DNA of 64,000 bases, taken from contig VWZS01000324.1 in assembly GCA_013397075.1 (NCBI GenBank), positions 413,489-477,488 on the forward strand, written 5' to 3'. Under the pieces are notes generated by a model. The model was given only the letters and a program-made list of their open reading frames with translations, had not been told where the DNA came from and made no database searches. Source of the stretch: Rhabdornis inornatus. Lineage: Eukaryota > Chordata > Aves > Passeriformes > Rhabdornithidae. Numbering within the stretch: the first letter of the stretch is position 1; every line of letters begins with the position of its first letter. Position numbers and translations under genes: made by a program. Shown here one piece after another: positions 22,319-32,700 of this stretch.

Positions 22319-25300
22319 CTAAAAAAAAAAAAAAAGAGAGAATTAAATTACTACACACATTACAGGGTTAGAATTGAAATCTGTTGTTCTCTGCCCAGCT
22401 ATCTGCCAGGTTTTTTCTCAGTATGATGGGCTCTAGAGGACTTCGGATGCTTCTGCTACTCATCTTAAACGGTCTTTTAGAACTTTAAAAAATAGCAGCT
22501 GTAATTCTTTGTCATTAGAAATTTTATCTGAGTAAAATTTTCTAAGTTTGCTCAAGCAATACACTGTACTTTATTGGGATTGTACAGTCTTGTTTAGAAC
22601 TGAATCAATTTGTTATGTTGCCTAAAACAGTATATGAAAAGCACTTGACTTGGACTATAACTGTCTGTGTCTGTGGGAGAAGAATTGCCCTTCCTGCCTC
22701 AGTTGTATTTCTTTGTGCTTTCTGGTTCTTTGACACAATTAATCCTATCAGCAGCTAAATTCTTTTAAATTCAATGGATATGAATACCTACTATGAATAT
22801 TTACAGCAGTGTTAATTACCCCATGAGTCTGACATTCATGTAGGCTTTTCTTTAATCAAAAATGAGATAGATTTTGATCTCCCAGTTGTGAAAGGCTGAA
22901 TAATTTCTCAAGAATATTTTAGCACAACACTTCAGAAGAAGAAAGTCTCCATAAAAATTTTTAATGAAATTTTGTTTTCAAATACACTTTAAAATCTATT
23001 ACCTTAACTGTAGTTTGCACTGGAAGCTGCAGACGGAGAACTTTTATTACCAGTTATGATAACCAAATTAGAAAACACCCAGCTTCTGTCTCAGGTCTCA
23101 AACAGAGTGATGAAGGCTATTACAATAAACTAACAAATAAAAAAAATCTCACCTTCTTCATCCCCTCCAACAGTGCAAATGTGATGTGGAGCCTCTCACA
23201 TGCAACAAAGCCAAAATTCCTTGGTAACATAGCTTTATTTTTCAGATAATGCATTTTAATTGCATTTTAATATTTGTATCCCAAATTGCAAAACAAGAAA
23301 ATTATTCTCTATGTACATAATACATAATGCAACACTTACTGTATCTGCTTCTTTTCCATCAATCATCTCCAGATCTTTCAAGAACCACTTTTCAACTATT
23401 TCATATTTCTCCTCTCGGTCCACTCGCCAGTGTTTAACCATACATATTTCTACTTCTTTACTTTTAGTTACTGCAAGAAAAAAATAGTTTAGATACACAA
23501 GCAAGTACTTCCCAAAGTTACAGTAATTAAACCATGACAGGCAGGGTTCTATAGGGTTATACTGGACTTGATAGCTTTATTTTGCCCACGTAGCACGAAC
23601 AGTGCCATGTTGTCAGTCTATGAAACCTGTCAGATCTTAGGAGATTTAGATTTTTTTAGATTTTCAGGACTTACCTTACCCACCCTGTGAAGAAAGAGTC
23701 TTGTCTGTTCAAAACCCTTCCATGTGAATTCACTAGCACTGCAATGAAATCCTCCTTCTGGCGCTGGGTCTGCATTATCCTGCTTACTTCAAGAGGGAGA
23801 CCTTTTGGGGTGCTGCAGTTAGAAAACTGCAAAACCTCTGCCAAGGTTCTGTGTTTATATGACTTGTACTATACTTTCCATTCTGTGAAGGAAGTTCTCT
23901 TATGAAGCCATTACTTTTTTAAAGCAAAACTCCTATTTCCCTATATAGTATGTAAGTGAAATTAACATTGGAATTTCTTCTTAAAGCTTCCAGTTTTCCA
24001 GCGCTAAATGTATAGAAATTGCTATTTTCCAATTTAGGCAGGAAATGCTATTAAAAAGAGCATGAAGATGCTCTTTGCAATAACTACTATTATTAATTGA
24101 TTACCTTGAGTGCTGAGGAGGAGACTGGATATCTTTAACAGACCATTATGAGTGTAAAAAGTACCAGAGCCTGAGCAATCTCCTGCACATCCAGCTGCTG
24201 ATGGCTGCAGGGCAGGCCACATTCCCAAGCTATCTGGTAGCCCAAGTTACGGTCAAGAAGCCACCTACATCTGGCAGGAGCATTTTGACTTCACAGCACA
24301 AGGTTAGGAACACAGGAGCAAAGTGCTTTTATTTCTAAACATTGCCTGAATTTTTGAAACCCCATTTTGAAACTTCATTAGTTTTACCTTCCTCCTGTTA
24401 AAACAGCTCTTATTCTCACCTGCTTATAAGAAAATGGTTATAAATAACAACAAAGTATATACATTGGACATATTCCTCTTTCCTTTGCAAAGAAAAACAG
24501 TGGAAAAAATATAAATTGATCATAATTTCTCTCAGCCTATAGCTTCCCTGCCTGGGAAATACAGATAATTTTTCCCTGGTCCTATCAATCATAGTTACTC
24601 AATCATTTTTAACCAAAGACCACCACTATGTTATCAGAGAAATTACAATGGTTTTCATTTGCAAGCAAATCTAACAGATTAATTTTAGGATGTTCACTTC
24701 ATACTTTCAGTCTCACCCATTTTGTTTGTTGGTTTGCTAGCTTTTAAGGGAATATGTTGTCTCCCTCAGAGTTAAAACTAAAGGAAGCAAGCCTCAAAAG
24801 TACAAAGGGATGTCCTAGGAGCCCTCAGATCCCCACACTGCCACTGCTCCCCCCCCAACAACAGAAATTCTATCACATAAGGACAGAGCACAGATATCGA
24901 ACATACTGAACCCAGTGGTGAAACTTGGGTATGCTATTTTCAGTTAAGAAAGAAAGAAACATTTTCCTGCATTTTACATACTGCTTGATCTTGCACTCAG
25001 TAAAGCAGTAAAGTTTTTTTTTATAGAGAGCATGAGCTCAGATTTATCATGTCATTCTATTAAGCTCTAAAAGCTTCACTTGAGGAGGGCACAGCTGTGG
25101 TAATACCTTCATAGAAAACAAAGTATTTCTTAAAGCCTTTCATGGACTAAACACCTTTTCCAGTGTCTCTGTAGGACAATAAAATGTTATCCCCACCATT
25201 CTTTCTCGGGTATACCAATACTGGGTTGTGAAAACCCCTGAATGGGGTTGCATTTCAGTTCTACGTTCTTCCACAGTTTGTAAACTGCTTCAAGAAAGGA

Positions 25301-27138
25301 TACTGTCACCTTTGTGCAAGAACTGGGACTTGCTATTGTGAAAAAGAAAGAAATAGTGTTGGCCAAATGGCACAAAAAAAGATTGTTCAGTTACCCACAC
25401 CAGGATTTTGTTGTAAAAAAAAGCATAGACCTCTGAAGTTTTGCCTATAGTTTGACTGATTTTTTTTAATGGTAATTTGAAATCAACAGAAACACATAGA
25501 GGTTGTATTGCAGGGGTAAGATTTTAGATAATGTGTTTTGCTCCTACAGAATCACAGCAGAACATAGTAGTTGCTGGCAGCTAAATGCAATCCGTCTTGC
25601 AGAATCAGATTTCCATTCTACTCACCACTTACTCGACCATGCCTGAATACATTAAGAGAGTTTAATATTGTATAGTGGAGAGATCCTACTCTTAATACTC
25701 TACATGAGTTTTCCTTTATGTCTTTAGAGACTTCCAATCAGTAAATCTGATTAGAAGCTTTCTTTAATGGTTTGTTCTCCTCTACCTGGAAAAGAAACTT
25801 TTAGTAAAGATTTTAAAGTTGCATAATGTTATTTCTCCTTTTTGGATGTTTCATAACAGTGAGGTACTTACAGCTCTCCAACATGCAACTAATCATACTT
25901 CTAGTGATACTTTCATAAACTATGAATGAGATTGGTATTTCTGTATGTTTAGAAGCCCTATGATATTCAGGAATTAATTATTTAAAACTATTTTTACAGT
26001 TCTAACATACAAAGTCTGTTCTACCAAAAATTAAAGGAGTACAGGAAACATAGCTGGGTCAGGGTTTCCAATCATCTGTAAAACAGCTCATGTATTCTAA
26101 AGACTTCAGGTGTTTAGAAAGATAATGAACATAGAATACTGGACGCCAACCCCATCTATGTCTCAAGTACACAGATTATTTCTACCTGTTATATGTATTT
26201 GAAACCTGAAGAGGAAACAGATTGAAATAATTTTCAATCTGTTTCCTCTTCAGGTTTCGAATCATTCACTTCAACCTAACTACTTACAGATGACATTTCT
26301 CTTTTTAGTATTTTTCAGTGGTTTGAAATAATAACTGGGAAACCCCACACAAATCAGCATTTCTGAAACCTCTATGAAACAGATTATTCACTTGAAAAGA
26401 AATTTAGAAAGTAGACAGATAATTACCATTTAAAGCAATCTTGTCTTACTCGAAGTTTGTGCTAGTTACTAACTCCAATGTGTGTTTAGTTAAACCACAA
26501 GTCAAATTTGTTGTTCAAAGTGTAATAGGGACAACATGTGAAACATTAGACCAAGACAAGGGATAGTGCAAAGAATTTACAAATGTTTCCTGCTATGTTA
26601 ATGCATTGTCGAAATTTTCTGCAGAAAACCTGATTAGAACTATTGTAAGGGTTTGCTCTTTTCAGAGCAGTTCAGGGGCTCACAGCGCTGCCACGGCCAG
26701 AGCACTGCCCGCAGCTGCGGGGCAGATGCCGTATTTCTCCGCTGGTGCCAAAACTGGGGCCGGTGTGAATCAGAAATCGGACAGAACGGCGTCAGAATTG
26801 GAGCCGGCGTGAATCAAAAATCGGAGAGAACGCCGTCTCGGGGGCTGCTGGCGGTGCGGGAGCAGCGAGCCCGGCTCCGTGCTCCGCCGGGGAGCGGAGC
26901 GGCGGGACGGGCCCGGGAGAGGCGCTGCCCCGCTCCGGCCCGGGCGCGCTGAGCCCCGGCCCCGCTCCCTCCCGCTGCCCCTTCCCTCGCAGAGCCGCAG
27001 GAGCCCGGCCTCCGTACCTGCGGCGCACAGGTAGTAGCGCTGGGCGCCCGCGCCCTCCACCTCGATGAACTCGTGCAGCGTCTGCCGCCGGGGGCCGAAC
27101 AGCCTCTTGGCCAGGTCCTCCTTCACCAGCGAGGACAT
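22055..27138 (-). CDS. EXOC1L: EXOC1L (exocyst complex component 1-like), complete, 3 exons
   Basis: CDS = complement of 27018-27138, 23340-23470 and 22055-22318; 171 residues, close to the mammalian protein of about 170. It starts [20 protein letters not shown] and ends [12 protein letters not shown] with a stop. The protein is essentially just the Sec3 PIP2-binding PH-like domain: residues 1-40 form the amphipathic start, 41-84 the basic strand region ([20 protein letters not shown]), and 85-171 the part corresponding to EXOC1 exon 3 ([39 protein letters not shown]). It lacks the coiled-coil and Sec3 C-terminal regions, so it cannot replace EXOC1 in the exocyst rod. A membrane or phosphoinositide-binding role is inference from the family; its function is little known. 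It lies head-to-tail upstream of EXOC1, as in other vertebrates. No disruption was seen. Confidence 0.94.
23340..23470 (-). CDS. EXOC1L: EXOC1L exon 2 (residues 41-84)
   Basis: 131 nt. Acceptor TTTTTCTTGCAG before 23470, donor GATACA|GTAAGT after 23340. It encodes [20 protein letters not shown] through MIDGKEADT. Length and phases are identical to EXOC1 coding exon 2. Confidence 0.95.
23471..27017 (-). other. EXOC1L: EXOC1L intron 1
   Basis: AT-rich intron holding the perfect hairpin at 26.2 kb. No transposable element was clearly recognised. Intron 2 (22319-23339) is also featureless. Confidence 0.8.
26201..26258. repeat. Perfect inverted repeat: 27-bp arms, 4-nt loop
   Basis: The left arm at 26201-26227 begins GAAACCTGAAGAGG. 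The right arm at 26232-26258 is its exact reverse complement, separated by TAAT. It lies inside EXOC1L intron 1, so it would be transcribed into the pre-mRNA as a stable hairpin. Confidence 0.97.
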
Positions 27139-27525
27139 CGCACCCGCGGAGCCGCTCAGCGCCGGGCACCGGCCCCCCGCGCCCCGCAGCCGCCACGGGG
27201 CACCACGGCGGAGGCAGCGCTCCGGCCGCGCGGGGCCGCGGGGCGCGGGGGAGGCATGGCCGGCACCCACCCCGCTCCCTCCCGGCCGCTTGCCCTCCGC
27301 CCCCGGGCAGCCGCCCATAAAACTTGGGCCGGCGGCGCCGGGAGAGGCCGGGCCCGGATCTCCCCGCCCTGCCCCGCCCGCCCTCCGTGCGCCAGCGGGG
27401 CGCTCCCGGCGCAGCGCCCGGTGCCGGCACCGCCGCCGTCCCAGCCAAGTCCCGCAGGTGCCGTCGGGCCCCCCCGCCCGAGCTGTCCCCCGGCCGCTCG
27501 AGCCGGGGAAGGACGTAAAGCAATC
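26660..27525 (-). promoter_or_regulatory. EXOC1L: EXOC1L CpG island / promoter region
   Basis: A sharply delimited GC- and CpG-rich block covers EXOC1L exon 1 and about 390 bp upstream of its ATG. The transcription start is not resolved. Long open frames on both strands (up to about 240 codons) are composition artefacts. Confidence 0.75.
27018..27138 (-). CDS. EXOC1L: EXOC1L exon 1 (residues 1-40)
   Basis: 121 coding nt from the ATG at 27138. The donor is CCGCAG|GTACGG after 27018. It encodes [20 protein letters not shown] and [20 protein letters not shown] plus one base. The GC-rich codon use reflects the surrounding CpG island. Confidence 0.94.
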
Positions 27526-29860
27526 ACACGAGAGGCGATTTACAAAAAAAAGAGAGAGCTGTCAACGCAATTCTTTTTATCAGTGGATGAAAGCGCTGCG
27601 AATTTATAAAGGAATTAGATAGCATTATGGCTGTCACCAATGTTCCTCCAGTAATAGCTTTTTGGCTATTAATAGCGTTAAGGGGAAAATTACCTTATGC
27701 AACTCCTTATAAACAGAAAGAGAACTCACGTCCAGAGGAGTCGTCAGAGGGCAGGTGCAGCCAGAGCACCATCCCCAGAATGTTTGCACGTGTGAGAGGT
27801 CTTTCATATCAGACGTAAATGTATTTGCAGAAAATTTGGTTGTTTCTGCCATTCTGCAGGTGTGTGGGTGAAGTTCCTGGACTTGGGGTGCTCTTCTAAT
27901 TCCAGTATCCATGGAAGCCTGTGTTAGAGTTTTGCCCTTTGGACTAGTTTCTGGCTGCTTATGAAAGTTTGGATATTCTCTTCTAATTCTTATCTTCAAG
28001 CTTAGTATATCTGAATACCTTACTGAGCTTTTAATTCTTGTGATCTCAATGCAACATAGAAATAAATGTTACCTTGGAATGAAAATGAGTGCTGAAGTGA
28101 AGGCAACATTCAGAATCTAAGGGTTTTTTTAAAAATTGGCAATATAAGAATTATTTACTGACATAGGTCTACATGGTGCTTTGATTATGTGAAGCAAAAT
28201 AGAATGAAGTTAAAATGATGTTAAGGAGAACCATCCTCTGTTATAGATACTAAGCGTATTGGGTTGACAGGTGGGAAAGGATTTAAAAGAAACTATGTTT
28301 TGATTTATTATGCTTTCTTTTAGCCCCAAACTGTGTTTGGAAACACAGTTGTGATTTTTAGATATATAGATTGATTTTCATCTCTGATTTGAGAGAGTAA
28401 AGTTACTCTAAGCTTCAGGTTTTGTAAGTACAGGCTTAGAGATAAATTTAATCTCTTAGCTTTAAAGTTTTATTTTAGGAAAAGAGCAAGATGTTCACTT
28501 CCAAATCAAGACATCTGCATATCAGGAAAATGCCTTCTTATGGAGGCTTTCCAGAGGATATCTGAGGCACAGGGATGTTCAGGCTCCTGCCCACAATTTT
28601 GATGACTTGGCCATGCCTTGAAAGTGAGACTGCTGTACAAATTGGCTTGCAGTTTACTGTCCCTCTCTGTAGGCCAGACATTGGCAGAATTGTCAAGGCT
28701 GATGCCCCAGGCTTCAGTTCATCACCACCAGTGTTAATAGTGCTATGGCTGGAGGTTTCAGTGCTCATACTCAGTGCCAGACTCCTCATTAGGAAGCTGA
28801 TTTTGGCTCCGCCAGTCTGTAGCTCATGTTGCATCTCAGATTCTTCAAGATTTTTTTCAGTTCTGAAGCAACAAAAATACAGACAGAAATACCTTCAGAA
28901 AAATACTTGCAGCTCTGGAATAATTTTCAATCACTTTTCCCCTTGTTAAAGATTCAGCTGGTATCAGAGAAACTACCTAGAGGGCAAGTGAGGCATCACT
29001 GGCATCTTGGATGTGGTGGAGCTAAGATGAAAGTGTTGTATAGATCTGATCTCTGAATCATATTTTCATTTTTCACAGTTTGATCATACTGTGAGTTTCC
29101 ATAAGAGTGTTTTGAGATTTGATGTATTAATATTCTTCTGCAATATCCTTTATTTGATTCTCAAACACTGCATTAAACAACCTCTCTGAGTATATAGGTA
29201 GAAAGGTGCAATGATGATTCTAATGGGTAAGGTTTTAATAGGAAACATAAAAATTTGCAATTCACTATCGCTCGATTCTTTCAATACTTTGTTCATGCAT
29301 CCTCTGTTACAACAGAGCAGATTTCAGATCCACCTTAGCTGTGATAGTATAAGCCCAAATCCTAACAGTCTGAAAGGCAACAGTTGAGCTATAACTCTCG
29401 CAGCCAGCAAGGATACACTAACTAGGGACCAGGAACAATTTATCTGGCACCCACCATCCCAGCCAGACATCCTTACTGCAGGTAATAACTACCCCTGAAT
29501 GAGGGCCTTATAGACATATATGAGAAAAAACTAAACTAATTCTTACAAGGACCACAAAGGAATTTACATCAGAATTTAACTGGGAATTACATGTAACTGT
29601 CCTAATAGATGAATTGCAGATGATTGTGAAAGCCACACAGCCCCTAACCCAGGCTCACAGTGGTATAGAAAGGGAGGAGTAGTCACCAGGGAAGTGTCTT
29701 AGACCGTTCTGCTAAACATTAATTACTTCTGTACCTTTTCCCCCCCTGTTTTTCCGTTGCAATTTTTTCCCATGTCCAAATACAGTTTTCTTTACTGTAC
29801 TCAGGATATTAACTTTAACAGATGTAGCAGCAGATCCTGAAAGGATAAATCTCTTTAATC
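27526..29860. other. Intergenic sequence upstream of EXOC1L
   Basis: There is no recognised gene. A segment at 28538-28949 is open on both strands for about 100 codons, with a moderate rise in GC, but has no recognisable family. Confidence 0.6.
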
Positions 29861-29866
29861 TTTATT
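29861..29866 (-). terminator. Possible polyadenylation signal AATAAA for the unrecognised gene
   Basis: A canonical hexamer on the minus strand, with an ATTAAA at 29859-29854 just downstream. It is about 365 nt past the proposed stop, a reasonable 3'UTR length. In AT-rich DNA such hexamers also occur by chance. Confidence 0.3.
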
Positions 29867-32006
29867 GTTTCTCAGTCACACTGTTATGGTAAAAATCTAT
29901 TCGCCAGCTTTAGAAACAATATTTGTGATGGGTCCCTCTACTTCTTTGGATCTACCATTGAGCATTAGTATATGCATGTAGTGTGCTTATTGGGGCTTTA
30001 TCCAAAATGCATTGTCAGTAGCAAAATTGCCTTTGATTCTGGTGGGCTTCAGAGTAGTCATTACAGGCACAGTAGAATAACTACTGTGTTTAGGTGGGAC
30101 TTCTCTGTGGTCTGCATGTTGAAGCCCTCCAGAAGATGTACATTTGATCTTTCTCTCAGTTCCTGGCACATCTTACAAAGTAGTGTTTGCTGAAAGCATT
30201 TTTCCCATTGCTCCTTGTTTGACAATGTCATGAAATAATGGGAAGGAAATTGCAACATGAAGAATAATTTCTCAGAGCTGCAAAGAATCCCTATAGGCAG
30301 AAAAATATAATTTATAATAGGTTTTACTTTCCAATAGCTGCTGTTTCTGTTTGAGCTTTCAGCCAATTACAGTTTTTTCTGTTAACACTTTGTTTATTTT
30401 CTGTAAATATTCTTTACAGCTTTGAGCTTCCAGACCACTTTTTAGCATCGCAGATGAGAGATTTTAGAGTGTAAACTAGAAATTACAGATGATATTCTAC
30501 AGTGACCTAGCTGTACAGAGCAGTTTCCAAAGCTGACTTCAGAAAACTAATTCTAAACGATCATCATTTTTTCCCTGTGATTTACTGATGATTTTTTCTC
30601 GGGTCTCTTTCCCCCCTGGTGTTTATAGAGGATCTGGCTCCTAATTATGGCTAGTTATTCCCATGTTTTTGTAGTCGGGCCAATAAATTTACATCTCTGA
30701 GCAGTGAAACATAAACCTTGCTGTGTTGTTGCTGTATTGTCCGGAAAACTCTTTGAAGCTGCAGAGATAGCAGGGTTTCATGCAGAAATGCTATTCAGTA
30801 GCAACAGCTTGAGACACTCAGTTTTAAAATAGAAGCATAGAAATACATTAAGTAGAAGACATCAGGTGGTTAAAATGTTCTTGCAGAGCTGCTTTTCTCC
30901 TGAATGTTTTGGGGAGCCCATTAAAAGAGTCTCGTACCAATGCCAGGATATTTGGGTGCTCAAACAAACAATGACTCAAGATTTCATCAGTTCTAGTAAA
31001 GAACATTAAACCCCAAATATGGCTGGTGTCTCTAATGGTATGATGTAATTACTTGCTTTTAAAAAGCAGTACTGTACTCTTTTCTTGGAGGAATGGAGGT
31101 AAAAGAGTTGATTCTCGATTTTATTCAACTGAAGCTCAAGTTCCTCAAGATTATATTGACTTTTTGACTGGTTTATAATTTTCAAGATGTAGTCATGAGT
31201 GTCATTGGGGTAAATGGTCCCATATAATTCCAACATCCCATCCAAAATTTTCCTTTCAATAGAAAATAAACACATGGCCTTCACAGAATAGTCAGCAGAT
31301 GCTGTTTTATGGATGAAGTTTGAAAGCATATTTTGAAATATAACATAAAATTATGAAGTATCCCACCCTTCTATGAAGAATTTACATGTTGAATTTTACA
31401 CATATATGAACTAAAAAGTAGGGCTGTAAGTAAATTGACTTAAACAATAAGACTTTCAGTTCCTGTTTAGCAGAGCACCTAATAACACTTTGATGTATTG
31501 CAGCCACATTTAATTAACAGCATGAAATCCTGGCATGATGGATTCAGCACTCTGTTACTCAGATATAACCCGTTCCATATCATAGTTTTCTTTGTGGAGG
31601 TAAGCTATAAAGATAAGAATAAAGAACAAAAAATAGGAAAAAAAAAAGTTAAAACAAATCCTATGAGTTCCTATGCATACAAATGACCATTAATCTTTTG
31701 ACAGCTGAAAGCTTTCTAAATTTTAGTTCAGGATTTTGACACCTGTGGCACATTATATAAAAATACAGAGGAGGACACATAGTAGAGTGTTACATTGATC
31801 AAGAAGTCAAGAAGTATCTTGATAATACATTAGAAGTAAATTAGGTTGTGATGCCAATAAAAGTGCCTTTTTATGTTCTCGTTTTCTTGTAAATTTTTTA
31901 ATAAATGTATTTTTTCTTCCAGAGTTACCCAGAGCAGCTGTAACAGATATTCTGTCAAAAGTCTCTTTATACTTTTTAATAATGATTTTCATCTCTACCT
32001 CTGTAG
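29861..32006 (-). CDS. Candidate unrecognised spliced gene: small helix-rich protein, 5' end not found
   Basis: Three exon-like segments on the minus strand: 31929-32006 (78 nt), 31078-31301 (224 nt) and 30228-30290 (63 nt including the TGA stop). Acceptors are ATTACTTGCAG, CATAAAACAG and TTTTTCTGCCTATAG. Donors are CTGG|GTAACT and the weaker AAGA|GTACAG. Phases agree (1, 0). The joined frame gives about 120 residues without a stop: an amphipathic start (TEVEMKIIIKKYKETFDRIS), a long helical middle (IERKILDGMLELYG, LEELELQLNKIENQLFYLHS), and a tail GFFAALRNYSSCCNFLPIIS. Three N-glycosylation sequons (NDT, NQS, NYS) would fit a secreted protein. A minus-strand AATAAA is at 29866-29861, about 365 nt past the stop. 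I do not recognise the family; a small helical secreted factor is speculation. No sound signal-peptide exon was found. A phase-compatible hydrophobic run at 32346-32400 has no upstream ATG. It could also be a decayed gene. Confidence 0.35.
30228..30290 (-). CDS. Exon-like terminal segment c of the unrecognised gene
   Basis: A strong acceptor (TATTTTTCTGCCTATAG) is followed by 20 codons and TGA at 30230-30228, encoding GFFAALRNYSSCCNFLPIIS. If the upstream donor differs by one phase, another open frame through this exon reaches about 30061, so the reading frame here is not settled. Confidence 0.3.
   Translation of the reverse strand, partial: GFFAALRNYSSCCNFLPIIS
31078..31301 (-). CDS. Exon-like segment b of the unrecognised gene
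   Basis: 224 nt, 74 codons after two completing bases. It contains SADYSVKAMCLFSIERKILD, the sequons NDT and NQS, and a leucine/glutamate-rich helix. The frame stays open past the proposed donor to 31006, so the 3' boundary is uncertain. Confidence 0.38.
31929..32006 (-). CDS. Exon-like segment a of the unrecognised gene
   Basis: 78 nt between acceptor TTACTTGCAG and donor CTGG|GTAACT, phase 1 at both ends. It encodes TEVEMKIIIKKYKETFDRIS then VTAAL, an amphipathic helix pattern. Confidence 0.33.
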
Positions 32007-32439
32007 CTGCAAGTAATAAATTTCATTTGTCTTGGCACAAGAGCCATTCTCTTCCCTCATGAAAATTGAACATTATTATTAATGTAGATAGTCAATTACT
32101 TCAGATTAATGTGGATTTATATTTTAAATCAATACATCAACGTGATGCAAAGCACTCTTAGAACACTATAAACTTCTGATAGAAATCTAATCCATTTTTT
32201 AAAAATTCATAGAGTCGGGAATCTATACAACTGCGTAATTTGTATGGATATTGTATTTAGGCCATAAGCGCATAGTTGACAGTTGTGTGGCTTAAAATAT
32301 GTTTTATTCTGTATAGATATTTATGAGTTCTTATCCGGTCAGTTACTCAAAAATGTTAACGTCAAATACATTAAGAGAAGAAATAAAATACAAAAATGTT
32401 GAGAGTGAATTTAATTCGTCATGGGGAAATACTGATAAG

Positions 32440-32700
32440 AGAATGGTGGACACATCTCCAAATGCTTTCAGAGGTGGCTGCTGTTGTCAAAGAGGCCAAT
32501 TGGTTAATTATAAAGTACAGAGTTCAGTACAAGGATAATTAATGCAGACGTAATGACATTAATGCAAATGGATGAGCATTTGCAAATTGGGTGATCGGAC
32601 TTTAAACAAGTTTCTAGCTTCCTCTTCCTGGAGTGTTGAAATGAAGACAAATGGCTATTCTGCATCATCCAGTTTAGTGGAGTCCTGTACATAGAAGAAA
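32440..32700. promoter_or_regulatory. Candidate homeodomain/POU-rich regulatory element
   Basis: It contains a perfect octamer ATGCAAAT at 32562-32569, an ATTTGCAAAT at 32578-32587, and several TAATTA, ATTAAT and TAATGA cores within about 130 bp. This motif density resembles conserved developmental enhancers. Conservation cannot be judged from one sequence. Confidence 0.3.

Noticed and set aside
26770..27622. Long overlapping reading frames of 120-243 codons on both strands around the EXOC1L start
   Set aside because: They arise from CpG-island composition. Only the EXOC1L exon 1 frame, with its donor and conserved residues, is supported.
30061..30366. 101-codon minus-strand frame containing KEQWEKCFQQTLLCKMCQEL
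   Set aside because: It overlaps the proposed terminal exon in another phase and starts upstream of a strong acceptor. I kept the shorter frame because its phase fits the upstream segment, but this alternative is not excluded.
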